Below are positions 9,546 through 16,485 of a DNA stretch of 64,000 bases, piece after piece. The notes under the pieces were generated by a model that saw nothing but the letters and a program-made list of their open reading frames with translations, was not told where the DNA came from and searched no databases. How positions within the stretch are numbered: the stretch's first letter is position 1; every line of letters starts with the position of its first letter. The DNA comes from Nocardia transvalensis NBRC 15921 (GTDB lineage: Bacteria > Actinomycetota > Actinomycetes > Mycobacteriales > Mycobacteriaceae), in assembly GCF_000308875.1 (NCBI RefSeq), contig NZ_BAGL01000081.1, positions 62,001 to 126,000 of the forward strand, given 5' to 3'. The position numbers were made by a program, and so were the translations under genes.

Positions 9546-10811
9546 ATGGGTGCAGCGGATGCCAAGACCCCGAACGGTGATTCGACGCCCGCGCGGGCCG
9601 ACGTCCTGGTGGTGGGCGCGGGTCCGGCGGGGTCGGCGGCGGCCGCGTGGGCCGCGCGCGCCGGACGCGAGGTCCTGCTGCTGGACGCCGCGGTATTCCC
9701 GCGCGACAAGACCTGCGGCGACGGGTTGACGCCGCGCGCGACCGCGGAGCTGGAACACCTCGGGCTCGGCGAGTGGGTGCGCGCGCACACCGTCAATCGC
9801 GGCCTGCGCATGACCGGGTTCGGCCGGGAGGCGTTGCTCACCTGGCCGGACGGCTCGTTTCCGGCCTACGGCAGCGCGGTCGCCCGCACCGAACTCGACG
9901 ACAAGCTGCGCGAGACGGCGGTCAAGTGGGGCGCCCGGATGATCGACGGGGCCCGGGTGGTCGAGGTGGCCCGGGACGGCGACCGGGTCACGGGCGTCAC
10001 CGTGCGCACCGACGACGGCGTGCGCGAGATCGGGTGCCGCACCTTGATCGTGGCCGACGGGGTGCGCTCGCCGGTCGGGAAGCTGCTGGGCCGGACCTGG
10101 CACCGCAGGTTCGCCTACGGCGTCGCGGCCCGGGCGTACATCAAGTCCGCGCGCAGCGACGACGAGTGGATCACCTCGCATCTGGAGCTGCGCGACGCCG
10201 ACGGCACCCTGGTTCCCGGGTACGGCTGGGTGTTCCCGCTGGGCAACGGCGAGATCAATATCGGGGTGGGCTCGCTGGCCACCGAGCGCCGGCCCTCGCA
10301 CATCGCGCTGAAACCGCTACTGCAGCACTATGTCTCGCAGCGGCGCGGGGAATGGGAGCTGGAGGGCGAGACGCGGGCGGTGGCCTCGGCGCTGCTGCCC
10401 ATGGGCGGGGCCGTCTCGACGGTGGCCGGGCGCAACTGGGCGCTGGTCGGCGATGCCGCGGGCTGCGTCAATCCGCTCAACGGCGAAGGCATCGACTATG
10501 GCCTCGAGGGCGGGCATCTGCTGGCCGGGCTGCTCGACGAGCCGGATCTGACCACGCTGTGGCCGGATCTGCTGCGCGCCCGCTACGGCCGTACGTTCTC
10601 GGTGGCCCGCCGCATCGCCGGGCTGGCCACCCATCCGCGCATGGTGCCGACGGGCGGGCCGCCGGTGATGCGCTCGAAGTATCTGCAGCGCACCGCGGTC
10701 CGGGTGATGGGCAATCTGGTGACCGAGGAGGACGCCGACCTGACCGCCCGCGCGTGGCGGGCCGCGGGACGCGCGTCCATGCGATTCGACGACCTCCAGC
10801 CGTTCACGTGA
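9546..10811 (+). CDS. menJ: Menaquinone reductase (geranylgeranyl reductase family)
   Basis: FAD flavoprotein that saturates one isoprene unit of the menaquinone side chain in mycobacteria. From MGAADAKTPNGDSTP (ATG 9546) it has 421 residues. It has the dinucleotide-binding motif VVGAGPAGSAAAAWAAR near residue 20, FPRDKTCGDGLTPRA typical of the geranylgeranyl reductase family, and GDAAGCVNPLNGEGIDYGLEGG, the second FAD contact. Context (divergent polyprenyl synthase, menG about 5 kb downstream) matches Rv0561c. Its TGA overlaps the GTG of the next gene. Confidence 0.9.
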   Translation: MGAADAKTPNGDSTPARADVLVVGAGPAGSAAAAWAARAGREVLLLDAAVFPRDKTCGDGLTPRATAELEHLGLGEWVRAHTVNRGLRMTGFGREALLTWPDGSFPAYGSAVARTELDDKLRETAVKWGARMIDGARVVEVARDGDRVTGVTVRTDDGVREIGCRTLIVADGVRSPVGKLLGRTWHRRFAYGVAARAYIKSARSDDEWITSHLELRDADGTLVPGYGWVFPLGNGEINIGVGSLATERRPSHIALKPLLQHYVSQRRGEWELEGETRAVASALLPMGGAVSTVAGRNWALVGDAAGCVNPLNGEGIDYGLEGGHLLAGLLDEPDLTTLWPDLLRARYGRTFSVARRIAGLATHPRMVPTGGPPVMRSKYLQRTAVRVMGNLVTEEDADLTARAWRAAGRASMRFDDLQPFT

Positions 10812-11224
10812 CCGACCGCCCGCCGCTGGATCTACTGCCGCATCTGCGGCGGGCGCGCGACCTCGCCGACCGGCACTACGCCGAACCGCTGGATCTCGAG
10901 GGATTGGCCGCGGCGGCGGGGGTGTCCAAGTACTACTTCCTGCGCTCGTTCGCCGCCACCTACGGCAAGACCCCCGCGGTGTATCTGGCCGAGCGCCGCA
11001 TCGAGCGCGCCCAGGACCTGCTGCGTGCCACCAATGTGACCGTCACCGAGGCGTGCATGCTGGTCGGCTACACCAGCCTGGGCTCCTTCAGCCGCAAGTT
11101 CACCGAGCTGGTCGGCATGTCCCCCTCCGCCTACCAGGCGAAATTCGCCGCCGAGGGGGTTCCGCGGATTCCCGGCTGCTACGTCTTCATGCACGGCCTG
11201 TCGGACCGCAAGCCATCCGAATAG
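10808..11224 (+). CDS. AraC-family helix-turn-helix regulator (DNA-binding domain only)
   Basis: A 138-residue protein that is almost only an AraC C-terminal domain. The first HTH is near residues 27-50 (LEGLAAAAGVSKYYFLRSFAA) and the second near 75-100 (VTEACMLVGYTSLGSFSRKF), followed by GMSPSAYQ. No effector domain is present. The GTG start overlaps the menJ TGA by GTGA, so it is translationally coupled to menJ. The next gene is a VOC-fold protein, a pairing often seen with such stand-alone AraC regulators. Targets are unknown. Confidence 0.88.
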   Translation: MTDRPPLDLLPHLRRARDLADRHYAEPLDLEGLAAAAGVSKYYFLRSFAATYGKTPAVYLAERRIERAQDLLRATNVTVTEACMLVGYTSLGSFSRKFTELVGMSPSAYQAKFAAEGVPRIPGCYVFMHGLSDRKPSE

Positions 11225-11228
11225 CCTC

Positions 11229-11324
11229 GCCCGCCCTTTTCATAGCCCTCGGCCCCCTTTTCATAGCCCTCCCCCTCTTTTCATAGCCCTCCCCCCTTTT
11301 TTCCGGCACGCTCTTGGCCGGAAA
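11229..11324. repeat. Short tandem repeat plus dispersed palindrome (locus 4)
   Basis: Three copies of a 20-21-bp unit with core CCCTTTTCATAGCCCT (CATAG at 11241, 11262 and 11282) run straight into a palindrome copy, TTTCCGGC-ACGCTCTT-GGCCGGAAA, at 11300-11324. The whole block fills the gap between the AraC regulator and the VOC gene. Confidence 0.8.
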
Positions 11325-11376
11325 CAGAGCAATTTCGGAGAAGCCCGGAGCGCGTGCCCGCCCATAGCCTTGTCGC

Positions 11377-11847
11377 ATGGCAACCATCAAGAACGTTTCG
11401 CTGGTCACGGTGTACGTCACCGATCAGACCGCGGCCAAGCAGTGGTACATCGAGAAGCTGGGCTTCATCGAGATGACCGATGTGACCATGGGCGACAGCG
11501 GGTTTCGCTGGGTGACCGTGGCGCAGCCGGATCATCCGGAGCTGGAGGTGACGCTCATGGTTCCCGGGCCGCCGCTGGACGAGGGCATGGCCGAGGCCGT
11601 CCGGCGCTCACTCGGCAACGGCACCATGGGCGCGCTGGGCCTCAACACCGACGACTGCCAGAAGGCGTACGAGGAGTTCACCGCCAAGGGCGTGGAATTC
11701 GTGCAGCCGCCGTCGGAACGGCCCTACGGCGTGGAGGCGGTCATGCGGGACAACTCGGGGAATTGGCTTGTCCTGGTGGAGAAGCGAGCGTTCGACCCCG
11801 CTGTGTTCGACGGCGACGCCTCCGGCGCCGCGTCGCGGCCCTCGTAA
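11377..11847 (+). CDS. VOC family protein (glyoxalase/extradiol dioxygenase fold)
   Basis: A 156-residue two-module VOC protein starting MATIKNVSLVTVYVTDQTAAKQWYIEKLGF. The second module contains GALGLNTDDCQKAYEEFTAKGVEF and ends with RDNSGNWLVLVEK. VOC members include metal-dependent lyases, dioxygenases and antibiotic-binding proteins; the substrate cannot be called. It sits 150 bases downstream of an AraC-type regulator on the same strand and may be its target. The C-terminal tail after residue 148 is low complexity. Confidence 0.85.
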   Translation: MATIKNVSLVTVYVTDQTAAKQWYIEKLGFIEMTDVTMGDSGFRWVTVAQPDHPELEVTLMVPGPPLDEGMAEAVRRSLGNGTMGALGLNTDDCQKAYEEFTAKGVEFVQPPSERPYGVEAVMRDNSGNWLVLVEKRAFDPAVFDGDASGAASRPS

Positions 11848-11953
11848 CCTCGGCCTTCCCTCCTCCGCTCCGGCCGCAAGCGGCCTCCACTCCGTCAGTC
11901 CAGGCCGAGGCGGGCCGCGAATCGCATGGGATCGCGGCCCTCGCGGACAGTCG

Positions 11954-12460
11954 TTATGCGTCGGTCGTTGCGGCCAGCCAGTTCTGGATGAACTTGCGCT
12001 CGCTGGACACCACTCGCTGCTGGAGTTGCTCGGCCAGGGGCTCGATGGCGCCGCCGACCAGCGGCACCTTGACCGCGACGGTGCCGGCGACCTCGATCTC
12101 GGAGCCCTCGGCGGTGGGCCGCATGACGTAGGTGCCCTCCATCTCGGTGGTGATGCCCGTCGAGGCGCCGGCGAAGGCGCCCTTCGCGGTGTCGCCGTCG
12201 AGCGGGCCCCAATGGTCGGTGCGCTCGAGGACGAGATCGTTCTTGAGGACCTTGCGCACGATGGCCGGGATCTTGTCCTGGCGCGCGCGTTCGGTCATGT
12301 GGACGCGGATGGTGCCCGGCCCCTCGGGGTGGGACAGGTCGAGGGTGGCCGTCTCGGCGCCGTCGAACCGGGACTGCCACATGTCGTCGCTGGTGATCGC
12401 CCGGTGAAGCTCTTCTACCGGGACGGTGTATGACACGGTGAAGCTGAATTTTCGGGACAT
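11954..12460 (-). CDS. DUF2505 family protein (SRPBCC/START-like fold)
   Basis: 168 residues from MSRKFSFTVSYTVPVEELHRAITSDDMW. The N-terminal aromatic strand, the central HMTERARQDKIPAIVRKVL, and the C-terminal helix with QRVVSSERKFIQNWL fit the polyketide-cyclase-like DUF2505 group found across Corynebacteriales. The fold has a hydrophobic cavity, so lipid or hydrophobic-ligand binding is plausible but unproven. The start was set at the ATG where family similarity begins. It is divergent from the DUF3592-like membrane gene with a 40-base spacer. Confidence 0.75.
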   Translation of the reverse strand: MSRKFSFTVSYTVPVEELHRAITSDDMWQSRFDGAETATLDLSHPEGPGTIRVHMTERARQDKIPAIVRKVLKNDLVLERTDHWGPLDGDTAKGAFAGASTGITTEMEGTYVMRPTAEGSEIEVAGTVAVKVPLVGGAIEPLAEQLQQRVVSSERKFIQNWLAATTDA

Positions 12461-12500
12461 GGGCGCACACGCTATCCGAGCGATGCAATAGCCTTGTGCA

Positions 12501-12971
12501 GTGTCGGAAACCACCCAGTCTGATCAGCTGCGAGGCCGTCGGATGCAGCGTCGGGCCGGGCGCTGGCGGCGGACCCGGATCGGTGTCGTGGTGGCCGCGA
12601 CGGCGGTGAGCGTGCTGGCGGTGCTGCTGGTGCTGGCGGCCTGGCGCGACGACATGCTGATCAGCGCGAACAAGGGCGTGACCAGCGCGGAAGTGTTGTC
12701 GGCCGGCCGGCTGCGATCGGCGGTCACCTACGTCACGCCCGACGGCGTGACGCGCAATCCGAAGGTCGGCGTGCTCTACCCGACGAAACTGACTGCGGGC
12801 GAACGCATCAACGTCGAATACAGCAAGAAGGATCCGGAACTGGTCCGCGTGGCCGGGCGCGACGCCCGGGTCGCGATCATCCCCGCGCTGTCGGTGATCG
12901 TGGTGGCGTGGGCGCTGGCACTACCCGTCCTGTGGCTGCTTCGCAGGTCGGAGCGCCGCAACCCGTCCTGA
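12501..12971 (+). CDS. DUF3592-type membrane protein (Rv0556-like)
   Basis: 156 residues with GTG start ([14 protein letters not shown]). An Arg-rich cytoplasmic N-terminus precedes transmembrane segment 1 ([22 protein letters not shown]). Next comes an extracytoplasmic domain with [20 protein letters not shown], then transmembrane segment 2 ([22 protein letters not shown] region). This two-helix DUF3592 layout with an exposed beta-domain is conserved next to mgtA in mycobacteria (Rv0556, from memory). No enzymatic motif is visible. Confidence 0.8.
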   Translation: MSETTQSDQLRGRRMQRRAGRWRRTRIGVVVAATAVSVLAVLLVLAAWRDDMLISANKGVTSAEVLSAGRLRSAVTYVTPDGVTRNPKVGVLYPTKLTAGERINVEYSKKDPELVRVAGRDARVAIIPALSVIVVAWALALPVLWLLRRSERRNPS

Positions 12972-13063
12972 CACGGCGGAAGTCGTGCAGTGTTCGCCCG
13001 AACTTCGTATGTGCGTCACGTCGGCGTGGCGGCTTTGCGTCGTGCGGTGATCACACTCGAGGT

Positions 13064-14206
13064 GTGCATGTAGCGATTGTCGCGGAGTCGTTTCTGCCGA
13101 ATATGAACGGTGTGGTCAACTCCGTGCTCCAGGTGCTCGATCACCTCGAGCGCCACGGCCACCAGGCCCTGGTGATCGCGCCCGATACGCCTCGCGGGCA
13201 GCCGCCCGCCCCGCGCTCGCACGGCCGGTTCCCGGTGCTGCGGGTGCCGGCGGTAATGGTGCCGAAGATCAGCTCGCTGCCGGTCGGGTTGCCGCAGCCC
13301 GTGATCACCGCGGCCATCGACGCATTCGACGCGGACGTCGTGCATCTGGCGTCGCCGTTCCTGCTGGGCGCCGGCGGCGCGGCGGCCGCGGTGCGGCTGG
13401 ATCTGCCGGCGGTGGCGGTGTATCAGACCGATGTCGCGGGATTCGCCTCCAGCTACGGGCTGGGTCCCGCGCGCCGGGCCGCCTGGGCGTGGACGCGGCG
13501 CATTCACATGCGCTCCGCGCGCACCCTGGCGCCGTCCTCGGCGGCGGCCGAAGACCTTGCGCGGCACGGGATTCCGCGGGTGCACCGGTGGGCGCGAGGC
13601 GTCGACATCGCGCGGTTCACGCCGTCCGCGCGCTCGGGCGAGTTGCGGCAGAAATGGTCGCCGGACGGCAAGCTGATCGTCGGCTTCGTCGGCCGTCTGG
13701 CGCCGGAGAAGCACGTGGACCGGCTCGCCTCGCTGGACGGTGACCCCGACGTTCAGCTGGTGATCGTCGGCGACGGCCCGGAGCGGGCGCGGCTGGCGCG
13801 GCTCATGCCGACGGCCGTGTTCACCGGGGAACTCGGCGGCGCGGAACTGGCCGAGGCGTACGCCAGCCTCGACGTGATGGTGCACGCCGGCGAGCACGAG
13901 ACGTTCTGCCAGGGCGTCCAGGAGGCACTGGCCGCCGGACTGCCGGTCGTCGGCCCGGACGCCGGCGGCCCGCGCGACCTGATCTCCCACTGCCGCAACG
14001 GCTACCTCCTCCCGGTGGACCGCTTCAGCGAACTGCTACCCAGCGCCGTCTCCGCCCTGCAAGACCCCCAGCTACGCGCCCGTTTCTCCGGCGCCGCCCG
14101 CAAGTCGGTCCTCCACCGCACCTGGCCCGCCATCTGCACCGAACTGATGGGCCACTACGCCGAGGTCCTCGGCACCGACCGCGACACCGTCTCCCGCAGC
14201 GCCTGA
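13064..14206 (+). CDS. mgtA: GDP-mannose-dependent alpha-mannosyltransferase (GT4), MgtA-like
   Basis: A GT-B fold, family 4 glycosyltransferase. The mycobacterial and corynebacterial relatives add mannose to a glucuronosyl-diacylglycerol or PIM-type anchor at the membrane. I chose GTG at 13064 ([25 protein letters not shown], 380 residues); in-frame upstream sequence is non-conserved. The donor-binding half includes [26 protein letters not shown], and the E-x7-E signature region [27 protein letters not shown]. Position before menG matches Rv0557. Exact acceptor is inferred from family. Confidence 0.88.
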   Translation: MHVAIVAESFLPNMNGVVNSVLQVLDHLERHGHQALVIAPDTPRGQPPAPRSHGRFPVLRVPAVMVPKISSLPVGLPQPVITAAIDAFDADVVHLASPFLLGAGGAAAAVRLDLPAVAVYQTDVAGFASSYGLGPARRAAWAWTRRIHMRSARTLAPSSAAAEDLARHGIPRVHRWARGVDIARFTPSARSGELRQKWSPDGKLIVGFVGRLAPEKHVDRLASLDGDPDVQLVIVGDGPERARLARLMPTAVFTGELGGAELAEAYASLDVMVHAGEHETFCQGVQEALAAGLPVVGPDAGGPRDLISHCRNGYLLPVDRFSELLPSAVSALQDPQLRARFSGAARKSVLHRTWPAICTELMGHYAEVLGTDRDTVSRSA

Positions 14207-14460
14207 CATCCCGGCGGCGACAAACGAACGAGCTGTCCCCGGGCAGGGCATGTCCACGCCGTCCGTGCACCAACACGGCTGGGCACACGGAGGGTGCATG
14301 CGGACGACAAACAGCAGGCACACGCAACTGCGGGTACGCCGACAGCGGTCACACGCAATCAGAGGCACACCCGACAGCAGGCACACGCAACCGGGGACAC
14401 ACCCGACAGCAGGCACACGCAACCGGGGGTGCGCCGATGGCAGGCGTACAGCGGGCGCAC
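14207..14460. repeat. 31-32-bp tandem repeat array upstream of erm
   Basis: About 4.5 imperfect copies of a 31-32-bp unit beginning near 14310, 14341, 14373, 14405 and 14436, with the core GACAGCAGGCACACGCAAC followed by a variable G/C-rich tail ending in CCC or GCC. Copies 3 and 4 are nearly identical. The array fills the gap between mgtA and the erm promoter. No open frame or RNA gene is seen in it. Confidence 0.85.
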
Positions 14461-14470
14461 GGAAAATCGG

Positions 14471-14500
14471 TGGCATTCGGATGTGGGCGGGGCCTAGGGT
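14471..14500 (+). promoter_or_regulatory. Putative erm promoter with AT-rich upstream block
   Basis: TGGCAT (14471-14476) and TAGGGT (14495-14500) are separated by 18 bases and form a plausible sigma-A promoter. It is preceded by AAAATCGG (14463-14470), an unusual A-rich patch for this DNA. An A/T block abutting the -35 is the hallmark of WhiB7-dependent resistance promoters in mycobacteria, so WhiB7 control is possible. This is inference from memory of that motif. Confidence 0.45.
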
Positions 14501-14522
14501 GGGGCGCATGGGAGGTCCAGGC

Positions 14523-14609
14523 ATGAACGGGGCGTGCGCGTGCTTCATGCGGCTGCGCACGGTGGCCCGGACCATGCCCGCGCATCGCATCGTTCTCCGT
14601 ATTCGCTGA
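14523..14609 (+). CDS. Leader peptide of the erm gene
   Basis: A 28-codon frame, MNGACACFMRLRTVARTMPA followed by HRIVLRIR, with GGGAGG at 14510-14515 placed seven bases before the ATG. It ends 118 bases before erm. It contains two R-x-R triplets: MRLR at residues 9-12, the same four residues as the macrolide-arrest site of the ErmD leader, and LRIR at the C-terminus. Such +x+ motifs stall macrolide-bound ribosomes (established). Its last codons overlap the first of four alternating CTCCG/CGGAG segments. Function as an arrest peptide is inferred. Confidence 0.65.
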   Translation: MNGACACFMRLRTVARTMPAHRIVLRIR

Positions 14610-14720
14610 TCCGGAGTTCTGTCTGACGAGCTGACGGCGGCTGCCGCCGTGTGGCTTTCGCGCGCCCCGGCGTGGGTCCGGGCGAATCGACTCTTTCCGA
14701 TTCGACCGCTCCGTTCGGAG
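14595..14720 (+). promoter_or_regulatory. Putative translational attenuator of erm
   Basis: Four mutually complementary segments: CTCCG 14595-14599 (inside the leader frame), CGGAG 14612-14616, CTCCG 14709-14713 and CGGAG 14716-14720. Segment 4 overlaps the erm ribosome binding site GGAGG (14717-14721). Pairing 3:4 forms a tight hairpin (TT loop) hiding it; pairing 2:3 would free it. Additional stems are CGAATCG/CGATTCG around 14693-14704 and GGCGGC/GCCGCC near 14636-14648. The fold was not computed. Confidence 0.55.
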
Positions 14721-14727
14721 GACACCC

Positions 14728-15513
14728 ATGTCCCGCTCACTGTCGCGCGCGCCCGGTCCGCGCAAGACGCTGTCACAGAATTTCCTGATCGACGCCCGCG
14801 CCGCAGCGACGATCGTGCGCACCTCCGGTATCGCGCCGGACGATCTGGTCCTCGAGGTCGGGCCCGGCGACGGCATGCTGACCAGGCACATTCTCGCGGC
14901 CGGCGGCCGGGTGCTGGCGTACGAGAAGGATCCCCGCTACGCCGGTCTGCTGCGCCGCCGCTACGCCTCGAACGATCGGATCCGCCTGTACCACCGGGAT
15001 TTCCGGACCGTCCGGCCGCCGCGCGAACCCTTCGCGGTGGTCGCCAACATCCCGTTCGGCATCACCACCGATATCGTCCGATGGTGTCTGGCGGCCCGCC
15101 ACCTGAGCGCCGCGACCCTGGTGACCCAGCGCGAATTCGCGCGCAAGCACTCCGGTGGGTACGGCCGCTGGTCCAAGCTGACGGTCGACCACTGGCCGTG
15201 GGTGTCGATGACGCTGGGCGCGACGATCACCCGCACCAGTTTCCATCCGATACCGCAGGTCGACGCCGCCGTCCTGCACCTGCGCCGCCGAGCGGCCCCG
15301 CTGCTCCCCCGCACCGCGGCCGACGGATACCGCCACCTGGTCGCACTCGGCTTCTCCGGTGTGGGCGGATCGGTCGCCGCCTCGCTACGCCGCGAATATC
15401 CGGCTCGTGCCGTGCGAAAGGCTTGCGCCGCAGCGGGAGTGGCGGCCGACGAACCGGTGGGTTTCGTACCACCGGAGGCGTGGATCGTTCTCTACCGCGT
15501 GCTTGCCGGGTAG
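14728..15513 (+). CDS. erm: 23S rRNA (adenine-N6)-methyltransferase, Erm family
   Basis: Methylates A2058 of 23S rRNA and confers macrolide-lincosamide-streptogramin B resistance. 261 residues: RKTLSQNFLID near residue 12, SAM motif I VLEVGPGDGMLT near 41, motif II ending YEKD near 67, and the catalytic NIPFG at 107-111. NIPFG is the Erm form; housekeeping KsgA proteins have NLPYN. The C-terminal domain is short, with QREFARKHSGG and PIPQVDAAVLHLRRR. The start has CGGAGG seven bases upstream. It lies between mgtA and menG, which are adjacent in M. tuberculosis, so it looks like an insertion into a conserved locus. Confidence 0.9.
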   Translation: MSRSLSRAPGPRKTLSQNFLIDARAAATIVRTSGIAPDDLVLEVGPGDGMLTRHILAAGGRVLAYEKDPRYAGLLRRRYASNDRIRLYHRDFRTVRPPREPFAVVANIPFGITTDIVRWCLAARHLSAATLVTQREFARKHSGGYGRWSKLTVDHWPWVSMTLGATITRTSFHPIPQVDAAVLHLRRRAAPLLPRTAADGYRHLVALGFSGVGGSVAASLRREYPARAVRKACAAAGVAADEPVGFVPPEAWIVLYRVLAG

Positions 15514-15579
15514 GCGCACGGCACCCAGGGCGGCTACGCGGATCGCGCCGTGTCGGCGGTTCAGGTTACTGTCGGGATC

Positions 15580-16284
15580 GTGGCGAAGACAGAGTCGTTC
15601 CGGGCCTCCCTGGACAAGCAGCCGGACGAGGTCGCGTCCATGTTCGACGGCGTGGCCAAGCGCTACGACCTCACCAATACGGTGCTCACCGGCGGGCTGG
15701 ACCGGTATTGGCGGTGGGCCACGCGCCAGGCGCTGGCCCTGCGTCCCGGCGAGCGGGTGCTGGATCTGGCGGCCGGAACGGGCGTGTCCACCGCGGAATT
15801 CGCCAAATCCGGCGCCTGGTGCGTCGCCACGGACTTCTCCCAGGGGATGCTGGCGGCGGGCCGGTTCCGCAAGCTGCCGATGGTGGCCGGCGACGCCACC
15901 GCGCTGCCGTTCGCCGACGGCGTCTTCGATGCCGTCGCCATCTCCTACGGGCTGCGCAACGTCTCCGATCCGGACGCCGCGATGCGGGAGCTGCTCCGCG
16001 TCACCAAGCCCGGCGGGCGGCTGGTGATCGCGGAGTTCTCCACACCGGTGTTCGGCCCGTTCCGCACGATCTACATGGAGTACCTGATGCGAGCGCTGCC
16101 GCGGGTGGCGCGGGCGGTCAGCAGCAATCCGGACGCCTACGTCTACCTCGCCGAATCGATTCGGGCGTGGCCGAATCAGCCGCAGCTGGCGATGCGCATC
16201 GCCGACGCGGGCTGGTCGGAGGTGAAGTGGCGCAATCTCACCGGCGGGATCGTGGCGCTGCACCGGGGTTACAAACTGGGCTAG
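15580..16284 (+). CDS. menG: Demethylmenaquinone methyltransferase
   Basis: SAM-dependent C-methylation of demethylmenaquinone, the last ring step of menaquinone synthesis (also called UbiE/MenH). 234 residues from the GTG at 15580 ([33 protein letters not shown]). Motif I is [12 protein letters not shown]; the UbiE signatures YDLTNTVL and [27 protein letters not shown] are intact. An in-frame GTG at 15550 is possible. TACTGT at 15567-15572 lies seven bases before GTG 15580, which favours a leaderless transcript from that start. Confidence 0.93.
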   Translation: MAKTESFRASLDKQPDEVASMFDGVAKRYDLTNTVLTGGLDRYWRWATRQALALRPGERVLDLAAGTGVSTAEFAKSGAWCVATDFSQGMLAAGRFRKLPMVAGDATALPFADGVFDAVAISYGLRNVSDPDAAMRELLRVTKPGGRLVIAEFSTPVFGPFRTIYMEYLMRALPRVARAVSSNPDAYVYLAESIRAWPNQPQLAMRIADAGWSEVKWRNLTGGIVALHRGYKLG

Positions 16285-16403
16285 GTCCGCGGATCACCGC
16301 CGCATCTCCGCTCACGTGATACTGCTCACGTGTTCCCGTCGCGGGTGTGATCGGGGCCGGAAACGCCCCTTCACCAGGTTCTTCCAGTGTTCTCACAGCC
16401 CCG

Positions 16404-16441
16404 GTCACGAGGAGTGAGCACGTTCGTCACCTGGCGATAAC
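16404..16441 (+). promoter_or_regulatory. Putative GlnR box upstream of the nitrate reductase
   Basis: Four 5-bp elements with exact 6-bp spacing: GTCAC (16404-16408), TGAGC (16415-16419), GTCAC (16426-16430) and ATAAC (16437-16441). This matches the a/b-site layout gTnAC-n6-GaAAC-n6-GtnAC-n6-GaAAC known for the actinobacterial nitrogen regulator GlnR; both a-sites are perfect. It ends 44 bases before the nitrate reductase ATG. Confidence 0.65.
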
Positions 16442-16485
16442 GTTCGGTAAATTCGACGCAATCCCCGCTGGACATCATCGGGTTC

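Noticed and set aside
14310-14460. CRISPR-like repeat array upstream of erm
   Set aside because: Units are contiguous 31-32-bp tandem copies with no unique spacers and no cas genes nearby.
14728-15513. KsgA/RsmA 16S rRNA dimethyladenosine transferase
   Set aside because: The catalytic motif is NIPFG rather than NLPYN, the C-terminal domain is short, and an erm-style leader precedes it.
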